Of a stretch of DNA of 64,000 nucleotides, positions 37,491 to 47,482 are shown one piece after another. The stretch lies in the NCBI RefSeq assembly GCF_014334015.1, contig NZ_CP060488.1:1446501-1510500 (forward strand), in the 5' to 3' direction. The stretch is from Bacteroides sp. M10 (GTDB taxonomy: Bacteria; Bacteroidota; Bacteroidia; Bacteroidales; Bacteroidaceae). The number at the start of each line of letters is the position of its first letter. Within the stretch, counting starts at the first letter, position 1. The notes beneath the pieces are model-generated. The model was not told the DNA's origin. It saw only the letters and a program-made list of their open reading frames with translations, and ran no database searches. A program made the translations under genes and the position numbers.

Positions 37491-39425
37491 TTATTTATCA
37501 GTACGGAACGGAGCAACCGGAAGTCCAGCAATTCCATAAAGATTACACTCCGGATTATCCGCCCATCCGTAACGTGCCGCAATGGGTATTTCCACTTCCG
37601 GCGATTCAAGGATCACCTCTTTCCCCCGGATAGTGGCAGTTGCCTGATGAAATACTTGATCCGGTCCGGCAACAATAAATCCTTTGGGTTCGCCTGCTGC
37701 GGCTTTCACTTCACAATCGAAGCTAAGTATCAGTTTATTTCCCGAAATACGGTAGCTCTGAAAAGTCGGTACATCATACGTGCCCCTCTGATAAGTATTT
37801 GCCAACGACAGGAGAGCCAACCGTCTTCCCACCTCCTGTTTGTTTTTAGGGTGAATATCCTGCGCTACACCAAGGTCAATAGCCGATACCATACCTGTAC
37901 CTTCCATAGAAAGTGCATCGGCCTGCGCTTCACGTAATGCAGCCCATTTCGAATCGGGTTGTACTTCTTGACTACGCAAGTAATTTGCCAACTGCACGAA
38001 GTAGAAAGGCAGCTCCTGTTTCCATTGTTTTCGCCAGTCGGCTATCAGCGACTGAAAAAGAGGGGAATACTGCCGGTCACGACCTACATTAGCTTCACCC
38101 TGATACCATATAACACCCTTAACTGGAAAAATCGTGAAAGGATGTACCATTCCGTTATACAACACAGACAGATAACTGGAGCCCTCCGGTGACATGGGTG
38201 CAGATGGCAATTCATCCAAAGTTAATCCGATGCGATAGTTCCAGCTTCCGGCCAATGATATTTTCCGTTCACCCATTTCTGCATACAAAGTTTCTGGTTT
38301 TCCATGAATACCGCCTTCTCCTCCGAAATCAGATACACGAACTGTAATAATACCTTTGCCGACTTTAACTTCCGCAGCCGGAATCGTATACTTCCGGAAG
38401 GTGGCAAACCCCGACCCTCTGGCTATTTCCTTACCATTGTAGTAAGTAATATCTTCATCATCTATCATTCCCAGACTAAGAGTTACCTCCTGTCCTGCCC
38501 ATTCAGCAGGAATATCTATCTCCTTTTGAAACCAGACAATACCGTCGAGCCCATCCAGTCCTTTTTCTTCCCAATAACCGGGTAACTCCATAGACTTCCA
38601 TTCTTTCCCGGTCTGTAAAGCCGAAATCCATTGCGGAGTCTCTTGAGCAAAACCGGCATCCCGGATAATAAACTGTTCACGCCAGTCTTTCATCTCTTGT
38701 TGATAAACAGCAGAAAGAGCTTCTTTATTAAAATTCAGTCTCCTCATTTTAGCTGCTTCTTCCTGAAAACCCATCACCTGTTGCAAGGTGCCGAAGCTTG
38801 TCCATGCTTCGGCCGGAGTGCCGCCCCAAGTACAATCTATCACACCAACAGGTACATTCAATTCCTTCCACAACTGACGGGCAAAGAAATAAGCGACAGA
38901 TGAAAACTCCGGAACAGAGGAAGGGCTACATTCCTGCCACCCCCCTCCATTCATTTCTATGTTATCCTGCGGAGTTAAAGATACAGTCTTTTTTACCTGT
39001 AATAGACGAATAAACGGATAATTAGCTTCCGCCACCTCCTGTTCATAATTCATAACCTTGCCCCATCCGGCAACCGGCATTTCCATATTGGATTGTCCGG
39101 AACAAAACCAGACTTCCCCCACCATTATATTCCGCAAAGTCAGTATTTCGCCATCTGAAAGCGTAATTTGATAAGGACCTCCGGCGGCAGGAGTAGGTAA
39201 CTGCAAAATAAAACTTCCATTCACTCCCGCTTTAACTGCATATTTCCGGTTATCCCAACTCGTTTTTACTGTGACTTGCTTACCAGCTTTTGCCTTGCCG
39301 GGCAATGTCAACGTACTCTTTTGCTGTATCACCATATGATCGGTGAAAAACGAAGGTAAAGTGACTTTAGCCTGTGTACAAACAGCTATGCACAGAGCCA
39401 CAAGAGTCATTCTATATTTATTCAT
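37491..39425 (-). CDS. Sialate O-acetylesterase-type SGNH hydrolase
   Basis: 644-residue exported esterase of the SASA/DUF303 family, which removes O-acetyl groups from sialic acid or other sugars. Signal peptide 1-19; block I with the nucleophile GQSNM (Ser112) after GEVWFCSG, and GVIWYQGEANVG later. The C-terminal Asp-His region is seen as AQDIHPKNK. A beta-sandwich insert (about 275-380, including IVWFQKEIDIPAEWAGQ) splits the SGNH domain, as in typical Bacteroides members. Co-transcribed with the neighbouring glycosidases, so it probably removes acetyl groups that block GH36 or GH92. Confidence 0.9.
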   Translation of the reverse strand: MNKYRMTLVALCIAVCTQAKVTLPSFFTDHMVIQQKSTLTLPGKAKAGKQVTVKTSWDNRKYAVKAGVNGSFILQLPTPAAGGPYQITLSDGEILTLRNIMVGEVWFCSGQSNMEMPVAGWGKVMNYEQEVAEANYPFIRLLQVKKTVSLTPQDNIEMNGGGWQECSPSSVPEFSSVAYFFARQLWKELNVPVGVIDCTWGGTPAEAWTSFGTLQQVMGFQEEAAKMRRLNFNKEALSAVYQQEMKDWREQFIIRDAGFAQETPQWISALQTGKEWKSMELPGYWEEKGLDGLDGIVWFQKEIDIPAEWAGQEVTLSLGMIDDEDITYYNGKEIARGSGFATFRKYTIPAAEVKVGKGIITVRVSDFGGEGGIHGKPETLYAEMGERKISLAGSWNYRIGLTLDELPSAPMSPEGSSYLSVLYNGMVHPFTIFPVKGVIWYQGEANVGRDRQYSPLFQSLIADWRKQWKQELPFYFVQLANYLRSQEVQPDSKWAALREAQADALSMEGTGMVSAIDLGVAQDIHPKNKQEVGRRLALLSLANTYQRGTYDVPTFQSYRISGNKLILSFDCEVKAAAGEPKGFIVAGPDQVFHQATATIRGKEVILESPEVEIPIAARYGWADNPECNLYGIAGLPVAPFRTDK

Positions 39426-39453
39426 TTTCGATTAGTTAATTGATTCCCGGCTA

Positions 39454-41466
39454 TTAGTTGAATTCCAGCACTTTCACATCCTTGGCAGGTATAGTAATTT
39501 CTATCTGATTTCCGGCAGTAGTCCGGTTACCACTCCATAATTCTTTCACCTGATAACTGTGCGTTTGCTCCAGTCCTATTCTATCCAACGAAAGTGTCAT
39601 TGTCTGCTCCTGTTCCGAATAGTTGAAAAGTGCGCAATGGAATGTTCCATCTTTCTCCTTTCTTACAAAGATCTGTTCCGATTGAGCTCCATTTCCCTCT
39701 ACCGGACGGAACACTTCACCCGTGGCAAGAGCATTGATATCAGGATTCGTCAGATATTTCAACGCTTTGTCTTTCCCGTCTTTTCCTCCGGCTGCACTAA
39801 AATCATCTCCACCAATGTAGATACCTGTAATAACGCCAGAAGTGATACGCGCCCGATTTTCACCGTCTGTAGCATCTCTCAACACAATATGGTCTGCATC
39901 ATTGAATTGATAGATGTACTTCTGCCACCATCCATAAGACAATGCATTCAGTGTGTATTCGGTATCCTTGATTTTATTCCATGCATCGCAGGCAATTCTA
40001 CGCGACTGGGCATATTGTGCCGGAAAAACAGGAGAAATAGAAAGATTGATATACATATCTCCAAAATATTTATCCAGCAACTGCATCCCATAATTATACC
40101 CCTGAATGCCTGTCGTCACTTCAGGAAGATACCATTTATCAGCCTCCATCGCTCCATGGGTCATAAAATCCATTTTCACATATTCGAATCCTGTCCGATG
40201 AAACAAACCGGATGTCTTTTTCATCATCGCCTCTACAGCAGGATGAGTAGGATCGATGGCATAAGCACCATCCAGCTCCTGTGGTTTTCCGTTAGCATAT
40301 AGGTAGATATCCTTGTATTTATATTCAGGAGCGGCATCCACCGTCCGTTCGGGGTCACGCGCCCAATCGGTAAACGGAGTCCAGTAGATACCTCCAATCT
40401 GACCGTTCGATTTACATTTTGCAATGAATGACTTCAATTGTTCTTCATTCATACAGTCCCAACCGGAATCCAATCCGACATAAACCGTATTATCCGAATT
40501 GACAAAATGATGATTTTGAAGATTTTGTTTGATAAAATCCGAAACCTCCATCGCTTTATCATAAGTCAGGTTGAATTGCAAAGCTCCCCAACTGTTCCAA
40601 CCGAACGGAACCGCTTTTCCCCACTCCTTCGGAGGTGCCATGATTGCATTAACCTTTGCATAAGTTTCCAATCCGTCGCACCAGTTTTCAAAGAATCCCA
40701 ATAATATTTTGGGAGACTTGATCTTCTTACCTGTCAATGCTCCGTGAGGTTTCACATCTCGCGTCAGTTCATCAGCCACCCCACCATAGCAGACCAGAGA
40801 ACCGATATTCCGGCTATCTCCTTTGCCGAGAATGATGGCAGTTTTCCAATTATCATGTTCCACCGAACCCACTACAAGCCCGCTACGCCCTTCATTATTA
40901 AAGACCGCAGTCACTTCATAGCTGGTGAGTGTATCAAAATCGAGCACATGAGACTGATATCTAATCCATTTATCATTGTCAAACGGCATAAATAAGGCAC
41001 GGTTATCACCTGCCGGGAGCAATCCGGACATACGGTCTACATTTACAGGTGCCATCCGGTTGGAAGCAATCTTATCATTTCCTTCCAAGGTAAACTCCGT
41101 CAATACATATTCCTTATCCGGATAAAGATAAAAGCATTGTATCAGCTTGGGCAAAGATTTATCTGTATATTCAATCTTATACAAGGTTCCTTTTCCAAAA
41201 GCATCCAAAATTTTGTGTTTACTTACCTTATGACGGGCATAATCCCGTGTGGTAACCGTCCGCCCTTCCCATAAATAAGAAGCATACAGCCCATCACTAA
41301 TAATTTTTGACTTTTGAGAAAGCGTTATGCCTCCTTTCTGATCATCGAAGCAGATTTGCCAATCGCCCGTCATCAGGCTTTTATTTTCGGCAATGCACTC
41401 GGAAAAAGTGAAGAACAGGAACAAAGTTCCAAGAATGATTTTAAACTGTCGAAGTTTGTTTTTCAT
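39454..41466 (-). CDS. Clan GH-D glycosidase (GH27/GH36-like, probable alpha-galactosidase)
   Basis: A (beta/alpha)8 glycosidase related to GH27/GH36: PFGWNSWGALQFNLTY opens the barrel, YVKMDFMTHG carries the likely nucleophile Asp and SRRIACDAW the likely acid/base. The remaining regions are less like classical alpha-galactosidases than the GH36 gene next door, so a different linkage or sugar is possible. I use the ATG at 41466 (670 residues), which starts a normal signal peptide (IILGTLFLFFTFSECIA); the frame extends up to 41511, but the -7 box at 41509-41516 makes that start impossible if the promoter is real. It follows the hybrid sensor gene and begins the glycosidase operon. Confidence 0.83.
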   Translation of the reverse strand: MKNKLRQFKIILGTLFLFFTFSECIAENKSLMTGDWQICFDDQKGGITLSQKSKIISDGLYASYLWEGRTVTTRDYARHKVSKHKILDAFGKGTLYKIEYTDKSLPKLIQCFYLYPDKEYVLTEFTLEGNDKIASNRMAPVNVDRMSGLLPAGDNRALFMPFDNDKWIRYQSHVLDFDTLTSYEVTAVFNNEGRSGLVVGSVEHDNWKTAIILGKGDSRNIGSLVCYGGVADELTRDVKPHGALTGKKIKSPKILLGFFENWCDGLETYAKVNAIMAPPKEWGKAVPFGWNSWGALQFNLTYDKAMEVSDFIKQNLQNHHFVNSDNTVYVGLDSGWDCMNEEQLKSFIAKCKSNGQIGGIYWTPFTDWARDPERTVDAAPEYKYKDIYLYANGKPQELDGAYAIDPTHPAVEAMMKKTSGLFHRTGFEYVKMDFMTHGAMEADKWYLPEVTTGIQGYNYGMQLLDKYFGDMYINLSISPVFPAQYAQSRRIACDAWNKIKDTEYTLNALSYGWWQKYIYQFNDADHIVLRDATDGENRARITSGVITGIYIGGDDFSAAGGKDGKDKALKYLTNPDINALATGEVFRPVEGNGAQSEQIFVRKEKDGTFHCALFNYSEQEQTMTLSLDRIGLEQTHSYQVKELWSGNRTTAGNQIEITIPAKDVKVLEFN

Positions 41467-41508
41467 ATGGTACAATAAATATGGTTTAAATAGAATAAAA
41501 GTGTTCCC

Positions 41509-41516
41509 CAAAGGTA
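41509..41516 (-). promoter_or_regulatory. -7 element (TACCTTTG) of the glycosidase operon
   Basis: TACCTTTG on the minus strand, 43 bases before the ATG at 41466. It lies next to the inverted-repeat cluster at 41516-41583, so the four enzyme genes have a promoter separate from that of the hybrid sensor. Confidence 0.55.
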
Positions 41517-41583
41517 GGCATTGCCAGAAGTATTACTTGACGTAAACAAGTCAAAAAATGAAAGGTTTACGGCAATATGCCGC
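41516..41583. promoter_or_regulatory. Nested inverted repeats upstream of the glycosidase promoter (operator candidate)
   Basis: CGTAAAC (41541-41547) pairs with GTTTACG (41565-41571); outside them GGCATTGCC (41517-41525) and GGCAATATGCC (41571-41581) are near reverse complements. The cluster is immediately upstream of the -7 box, where an activator should bind; the hybrid sensor's AraC domain is the natural candidate. The block overlaps the end of the sensor gene's 3' flank, not coding sequence. Confidence 0.4.
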
Positions 41584-41609
41584 TCAAACTCTCTGAATCC
41601 ACAAATATT

Positions 41610-44600
41610 CTATTTATCCGCATCATTTATAGCATCCGTATTCCTTATATCCTGTGGAACGATGGCTTGCTTTCCACTCTGATACTGTTTCTCGAAATCT
41701 TTCGGAGTCATGCCGAATTGTTTCAAAAACAGTTTGCTGAAATAAGACGGAGAATTAATACCCACCATATAACAGATATCTCCAATCCTATATTTACCTT
41801 CCTGAATATATTCCGCCGCTTTCTTGAGCCGGATCAAACGGATAAAGTCAAGTGGGGAAAGATTAAATATCGTTTTAATTTTTCTCAACAAACTGGAACG
41901 ACTCATACAAAGAATATCCGCCATTTTCTCCACTCCGAAATTATCATCGGTTATATTGTCCTCAATAATCCGGATCACCTTATTCATAAATTCCTCATCC
42001 GCTTTGTTCATCTGCATATTATCCACAGAGAAGAACGGACGTTTCGAGAATGCTTCCCTCTCCCGGCGGCGGTTATTGAGCAATGACAATACCTGTTCCT
42101 TGAGGTAACCGAACGAGAAAGGCTTCTCCACATAGGCCTCCGCCCCATACTTCAATCCATTGATTTTACTGTCAATATCATTCTTGGCAGTCAGGAAGAT
42201 AACAGGGATATGAGAAAGCTCAAGATCTGACTTAACTTCCTTACACAACTGATACCCGTTCATCACCGGCATCATAATATCACTGATGATCAAATCGACA
42301 TGGCTGCTTTTCAACACTTCAACCGCTTCTACCCCATTCTTCGCCGTTTCTACCGTGAAACTTTCACGCAGTCTTTCTGAAATGAATGTCAACATATTTT
42401 CATTATCTTCTACCAACAACAGAGTATATCCATGCATATCTGTTTCAACGGAAGTCTCTTCATCCAACTCCACAATATCTTTCTGTACGACTTTACTGTT
42501 TTGCAGGCTAATGCCTTCTTTGTTCAAAGGAACGGTCAACACAAAAATATTTTCCTTTTCATAGGTAGTGTCAAGAGAAAGCGTCCCTTTATGCAAGGAT
42601 GCCAATGAACGTGCCAGTGACAATCCGATACCCACCCCATTTTTAGGCATTTCTCCTTTTTCCATCTGATAGAAAGGTTCAAAAATATATTGGCTCACTT
42701 CCTCCGGAATCTTGTTTCCATCACTGATTACCCGAATGGTAAAATAAGATTTATCCTTTTCCAGTTCTACCTGTATATGTTTTGTAGCATACTTCAAAGC
42801 ATTATTGAGCAGATTACTCACAATCTTAGTTATTGCTTCTTTATCTACGGCTGCCCATACCTCTTCTTCCAATAGTTTTAATATCAATTCTTTGTTGTTC
42901 AGATTGAAAGTTACTTCAAAGCGGGCTACGATTCCTTTCAGAAGGGCTACAATATCCACACTCTCAAATTTCATGGAAAGTTTATTGGCACCTATCTTCT
43001 GGAAGTCAAGAAGTTGTCCGGTGAGTTCAAGCAACCGCTTCGTGTTCTCTACGATGACACTGATATATTTCTTCTTCTTAACTTCCGGAATGTCCTCTTC
43101 CTGAATAGCCTCAAGCGGACCGTTAATCAGTGTCAGGGGAGTACGCACTTCATGCGCTATCTCTGTGAAAAAATTTACTTTCGATTCATATAACTCTTTC
43201 TCTTTTTCTATCTCAAAGAGTTTCTGACGTTCTTCCATCTGACGCTCCTTACGCCGCTTGTACCATAAAAACCAACAGAATACAACTAAAATGATAGCCA
43301 GTATATAAACAATATAAGCCCATACGGACAGCCACCAGGGAGGCAGGATGACAATAGTCAGCGAGCGGGTAGAAGGTTCGGACTTACTGGCATGATGGGT
43401 TGCCTTTACCTGAAAAGTATACTTCCCTGGCGGGAGTTTGGCATATGATATATTCTTGTTGCTAGCAGCACGAATCCATTCTTTATCTAGCGGGAGCATA
43501 CGATAATAGTATTGATTGGTTTCCACTGTAGAATAGCTTAACATAGCAATATCAAAACTGATATTCGACTGGTCATAAGGAAGTACTATTTCACTGGTAT
43601 GCACAATGCACTGTTTCAAAGGTGAATTCGGACTATGTACAGTAATTTCCTTATTATAAATACTGAATTTGGAAATATAAACCGGAGGTAGCGAACTATC
43701 TTGATCGGAAGAGTCAGGATCGAAAGCAATCAGCCCGTCCACTCCTCCAAAATAGAATTTGCCATCACGCGCTTTTAGTGCCGAACGGTAATTGAATTGA
43801 TTACCCAGTAGTCCGTCTTTATTCGTAAATACGCTTACATCTCCGCTTTCCGGATTGAACCGCACCAGTCCTTTATTAGTTCCAAACCATAAATTAGAAT
43901 GTTCATCCTCTAAAATATCATAACATACATCGTCCGGTAATCCCTCATTGATGCCGAAAGATGTAAAGTCATCCTGTGCCTCATTATAACGACAAATACC
44001 GCCACGGTCGGTAGAGAACCATATATTGCCTTTACTATCTTGCATAATGGAACTAACGGAATTGGAACTTAGTGTATTCTTTTTCCCCGCTTCATATACA
44101 TAATTCTGAAAAGTTCCCGACTCGGGTTTACATCTCCATACACCATTCCCCATAGATGCCACCCAAATAGTACCATCTTTTGCTTCCATGATACAAAAAG
44201 CCCAATTATAACCAACAGCATCCACCCTATGATATTCCTTTTCATTCGGTTCTGCCATATAAAGCCCCCATCCAGTTCCTATCCATTTGTGTCCTTTACT
44301 ATCTATCATGAAATCATATACGCTACCCTCATCAATACCAAGCTCCTCTTCAGACAAACACCGGATTCGTTCATCAGGCAAGCTAGTTTCATTCATCCCC
44401 TGCTTGAATAATCCACTGTAAATACGATTGTTATAATGTCTGACACACAAGGTTATAAGATGGCCCGGCACATTATCATATACTTGGTGCACTTTACCGG
44501 AGTGGGGATTCAGCACATTGATTCCATTATCTTCCGTACCAATCCAAATACAGCCGTTATCATCTTCCGCCAATCCCCGGATACGCTTGGTATTCAAAGA

Positions 44601-45665
44601 ATGTCCGTCACTTCCGGGGACGTATTTATCAAACGAAAGACGATGATTCGGCAAATAATTGACTCCACCGAACATTGTTCCGATCCAAATTCCTCCTTGA
44701 GTATCCTTATAAATTGAATAAATGATATTATCCGACAGACTAAACGAGCGCATCAGGTCTTCTTTGAGATGCAGCATACTGTTCTTTTTCTCATTGATGA
44801 TAAACAATCCGTGATGAGAACCGACCCAAAGTTCATCTCCGAAGCAGACTATATCACGCAAGAATGTTTGTCGTTCACCAGGAAAAGGAATATTAGTGAA
44901 TTGACGAGTATGAGTATTATATTTCAGCAGTTCTCCTTCGTGGATAGCGAGTATAATGTCATCATTCTGAAAACATATACTCATTATATTCTTATTAATC
45001 AATGATTTCCCATTGCAATCTGTAAGATACTGTTCAAAAGAGTCCTTATCTTGATTGTATTTGTACAAACCTACTCCGGAAGTACCTACCCAAACTTCTC
45101 CTTTCTTGTTGACAGCAATACATTCGGGACTTTCATTTTTTAAATTACTTTTATCCGTAATCGGATAATGACTCACTTTATCTGTTCCGTTAAACCGAAA
45201 CAAACCCTGATCGGGAATTAGCGCCCATATATTGCCAGTAGAATCAGCAAGTATTTCCGCCACCCAATTGTCCGGGGTAATCTTATCTGATGATTCAGGT
45301 TTCAAGTGCGTGAAAATATCCATAGCTGGATCGTATAAATAGATTCCCCGATCGGTTCCTACCCAAAGTTTACGGTCTTTATCTTCATAAAGAGCACTGA
45401 TATTATGATTGCCCGTTCCAGCTATCTGGTCGTCACAATTGAGTTGAAGGACCGACGTACCGTCATAACGGTTCAGACCGTTCTTCGTACCGAACCACAT
45501 AAATCCATAGCTATCCTGCAAGATTGTCTTCACATTACTTGCCGACAATCCATTTTCTCCATTGATATGGGTAAAATAAAATTTGGAATATGCTTGTGCC
45601 TTGACAGATAGTGCAGAAAGTAACAGACTGCACAATACCGATAATATGAAGATGTATCTTTTCAT
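41610..45665 (-). CDS. Hybrid two-component system regulator (sensor kinase, receiver and AraC DNA-binding domain in one protein)
   Basis: 1351 residues. Signal peptide (LSVLCSLLLSALSVKA), then periplasmic two-bladed beta-propeller sensor made of Reg_prop repeats (LQDSYGFMWFGTKNGLNRYD, with the WxGT/N-GL pattern recurring to about residue 690), a Y_Y_Y domain, a single membrane segment (about 790-815, YIVYILAIILVVFCWFLWY), HisKA with phospho-acceptor His838 in EIAHEVRTPL, an HATPase with GVGIGLSLARSLA, a receiver with Asp1129 (IISDIMMP) and a C-terminal AraC-type pair of helix-turn-helices. These regulators bind an oligosaccharide in the periplasm and induce their own locus. It lies between SusD and the glycosidases, with its own promoter. 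Confidence 0.96.
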   Translation of the reverse strand: MKRYIFILSVLCSLLLSALSVKAQAYSKFYFTHINGENGLSASNVKTILQDSYGFMWFGTKNGLNRYDGTSVLQLNCDDQIAGTGNHNISALYEDKDRKLWVGTDRGIYLYDPAMDIFTHLKPESSDKITPDNWVAEILADSTGNIWALIPDQGLFRFNGTDKVSHYPITDKSNLKNESPECIAVNKKGEVWVGTSGVGLYKYNQDKDSFEQYLTDCNGKSLINKNIMSICFQNDDIILAIHEGELLKYNTHTRQFTNIPFPGERQTFLRDIVCFGDELWVGSHHGLFIINEKKNSMLHLKEDLMRSFSLSDNIIYSIYKDTQGGIWIGTMFGGVNYLPNHRLSFDKYVPGSDGHSLNTKRIRGLAEDDNGCIWIGTEDNGINVLNPHSGKVHQVYDNVPGHLITLCVRHYNNRIYSGLFKQGMNETSLPDERIRCLSEEELGIDEGSVYDFMIDSKGHKWIGTGWGLYMAEPNEKEYHRVDAVGYNWAFCIMEAKDGTIWVASMGNGVWRCKPESGTFQNYVYEAGKKNTLSSNSVSSIMQDSKGNIWFSTDRGGICRYNEAQDDFTSFGINEGLPDDVCYDILEDEHSNLWFGTNKGLVRFNPESGDVSVFTNKDGLLGNQFNYRSALKARDGKFYFGGVDGLIAFDPDSSDQDSSLPPVYISKFSIYNKEITVHSPNSPLKQCIVHTSEIVLPYDQSNISFDIAMLSYSTVETNQYYYRMLPLDKEWIRAASNKNISYAKLPPGKYTFQVKATHHASKSEPSTRSLTIVILPPWWLSVWAYIVYILAIILVVFCWFLWYKRRKERQMEERQKLFEIEKEKELYESKVNFFTEIAHEVRTPLTLINGPLEAIQEEDIPEVKKKKYISVIVENTKRLLELTGQLLDFQKIGANKLSMKFESVDIVALLKGIVARFEVTFNLNNKELILKLLEEEVWAAVDKEAITKIVSNLLNNALKYATKHIQVELEKDKSYFTIRVISDGNKIPEEVSQYIFEPFYQMEKGEMPKNGVGIGLSLARSLASLHKGTLSLDTTYEKENIFVLTVPLNKEGISLQNSKVVQKDIVELDEETSVETDMHGYTLLLVEDNENMLTFISERLRESFTVETAKNGVEAVEVLKSSHVDLIISDIMMPVMNGYQLCKEVKSDLELSHIPVIFLTAKNDIDSKINGLKYGAEAYVEKPFSFGYLKEQVLSLLNNRRREREAFSKRPFFSVDNMQMNKADEEFMNKVIRIIEDNITDDNFGVEKMADILCMSRSSLLRKIKTIFNLSPLDFIRLIRLKKAAEYIQEGKYRIGDICYMVGINSPSYFSKLFLKQFGMTPKDFEKQYQSGKQAIVPQDIRNTDAINDADK

Positions 45666-45692
45666 AGCATGGATATATTATTCGTTATGCCA

Positions 45693-45700
45693 CAAAGATA
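45693..45700 (-). promoter_or_regulatory. -7 element (TATCTTTG) for the hybrid sensor
   Basis: TATCTTTG on the minus strand, 28 bases before the sensor start. No matching upstream box is evident. Together with the terminator after SusD, it shows separate, probably constitutive, expression of the sensor. Confidence 0.5.
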
Positions 45701-45742
45701 AAAGATTTTTTTATCCTGCTTACCATCCTATTACAAAAAGAA

Positions 45743-45770
45743 CCGCCAAGCATTTTGATATGCCTGACGG
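45743..45770 (-). terminator. Terminator after the SusC-SusD operon
   Basis: An 11-bp stem with two G/U pairs (45743-45753 with 45760-45770) and a 6-base loop, followed on the minus strand by TTCTTTTTG. It lies between the SusD stop and the sensor promoter. Confidence 0.65.
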
Positions 45771-45799
45771 AAATTTGTTCTCCCGGTAAGAAACAAAAG

Positions 45800-47461
45800 T
45801 TACCAGCCGGTGGGCTGACTTATATTAGGATTAGAAGTATCTTCTTGTTGCGGGAGTGGCCATGAATCGAATTTCGGGAATGAACAACGACGTTCCTCCA
45901 ATTTAATAAATGCCTGGGTATCGGGATTCCATGCACCATAAATAGCACCATTCATCACATCGTTACCAATTCCCCAACGCCGGATATCATCATAACGCTT
46001 GCCTTCGAAGCAAAGTTCCACACGACGTTCGCGACGATACAACTCACGCACTTTTTCTTCCGAGTTATAGACAGTTTCATCCATTCGGGGCATTCCGCCA
46101 CGAACGCGGATAGCATCAATGTATTCTTTCACTTTCGGATCATCCCAGTGCCCTGTTTCAATGAGACATTCAACATAATCCAGCAGTACTTCCGCATAAC
46201 GATAGATTACGAAGTCAAGGCTACCTTGTCCATTGTTTCCACGATCATCCTCCGTCATAAACTTTTTCATCATATAACCACTGCGTATACCGTCATTTCT
46301 GCCAATATAATCACCGCAATCAGGATTGAAAGGATTGAATGTGTAATTAGAAAAACCTGTGTTGTCCCCCGGTGTAAAAATACTCACATTCATACGCGGA
46401 TCTCTTGCTCCATGATATGGATCTTTTTCATAAGCTTCTCTTTCAGAAGTAGATAAAGATTGAATGGTCCGACCATCTGCCGTTTCATAAGTATCGACAA
46501 AAGATTTCAAAACACTCATTACGCCTTGTCCGCCGAAGCTACCTGACATACAACGGAAAAATACACCACTTGAACCTCCTCCTTTAAACAAGATACGCTC
46601 TTTGTTCTGCTTTCCCGTATAGGTAAACAAATCACGGTAATTCTTACCCGGATGGTTATCGGAAGCGGTAGAATAATATAGTTCAAATTCGTTACTTTTT
46701 ATCAGTTCCCATGCAGCCGCTTTAGCAATATCATATCGTTTGAACTGGAGATTGATATCCATCTTCAAAGTCAGGGCGATAGACCGAGACATACGGTCAC
46801 GTCTTCCTTCATCCCAGATAAACGGAAGAGCTTCTGAATTGATTACTTCATCTAGTTCAGCGTTAATCTTATCCAGACATTCGTTAACCGGGGTACGTGC
46901 CATATAAATTTCTGTGGGTAATAAAACTTTGTCTACATACGGAATACCATCATTTCTCCCATACCAGTTCAATAAACGGATATGATACCATGCTCTCCAT
47001 ACTTTTGCTTCCGCTTTCATACGGTCGCGTTCATCTTCATTTGTGAAGTATGCCTTATCAATATGATCAAGCAAGCGGCAACAGTTACGGATTTTCCGAT
47101 AACATTGGTTCCAGGTATAAAACTGATATTCCCATGGTCCTGGGTTATTATTGTCGGCAGGAGGAACCAGCGAACCGTTTCCCAATTGTTGGATACGCAC
47201 ATCAAAGTTACCCGTAAAATAGACATTATCCGTTGCTCCATCCTGAAATATCATACCGATTTCATCTCCACCCCAGTCACCTTTCACCCATAATTTACAA
47301 GTACCAAGCGCCGATTCACATTCTTGTTGCGTCTGCCAGAAATCATCATCTGTCGAAGCGTTCGGTTTATCTCTGGTCAGAAAGTCTTCACAACTACCGA
47401 ATAAGCCCATAAGCCCGGCAAGGAACAGCCCTTTAAAAATTATTTTATTATATCGTTTCAT
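45800..47461 (-). CDS. SusD/RagB-family surface glycan-binding lipoprotein
   Basis: 553 residues, lipobox FGSC with Cys24 followed by EDFLTRDKPN, the typical SusD beginning. The tetratricopeptide region and the closing C-terminal pattern are present (YRRERRVELCFEGKRYDDIR, then ISQPTGW at the end). It caps the SusC barrel and selects the glycan. Gene order SusC then SusD with a 21-base gap, and transcript end at the hairpin at 45743-45770. Confidence 0.95.
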   Translation of the reverse strand: MKRYNKIIFKGLFLAGLMGLFGSCEDFLTRDKPNASTDDDFWQTQQECESALGTCKLWVKGDWGGDEIGMIFQDGATDNVYFTGNFDVRIQQLGNGSLVPPADNNNPGPWEYQFYTWNQCYRKIRNCCRLLDHIDKAYFTNEDERDRMKAEAKVWRAWYHIRLLNWYGRNDGIPYVDKVLLPTEIYMARTPVNECLDKINAELDEVINSEALPFIWDEGRRDRMSRSIALTLKMDINLQFKRYDIAKAAAWELIKSNEFELYYSTASDNHPGKNYRDLFTYTGKQNKERILFKGGGSSGVFFRCMSGSFGGQGVMSVLKSFVDTYETADGRTIQSLSTSEREAYEKDPYHGARDPRMNVSIFTPGDNTGFSNYTFNPFNPDCGDYIGRNDGIRSGYMMKKFMTEDDRGNNGQGSLDFVIYRYAEVLLDYVECLIETGHWDDPKVKEYIDAIRVRGGMPRMDETVYNSEEKVRELYRRERRVELCFEGKRYDDIRRWGIGNDVMNGAIYGAWNPDTQAFIKLEERRCSFPKFDSWPLPQQEDTSNPNISQPTGW

Positions 47462-47482
47462 AATACGTCAATGTTTTAATGA

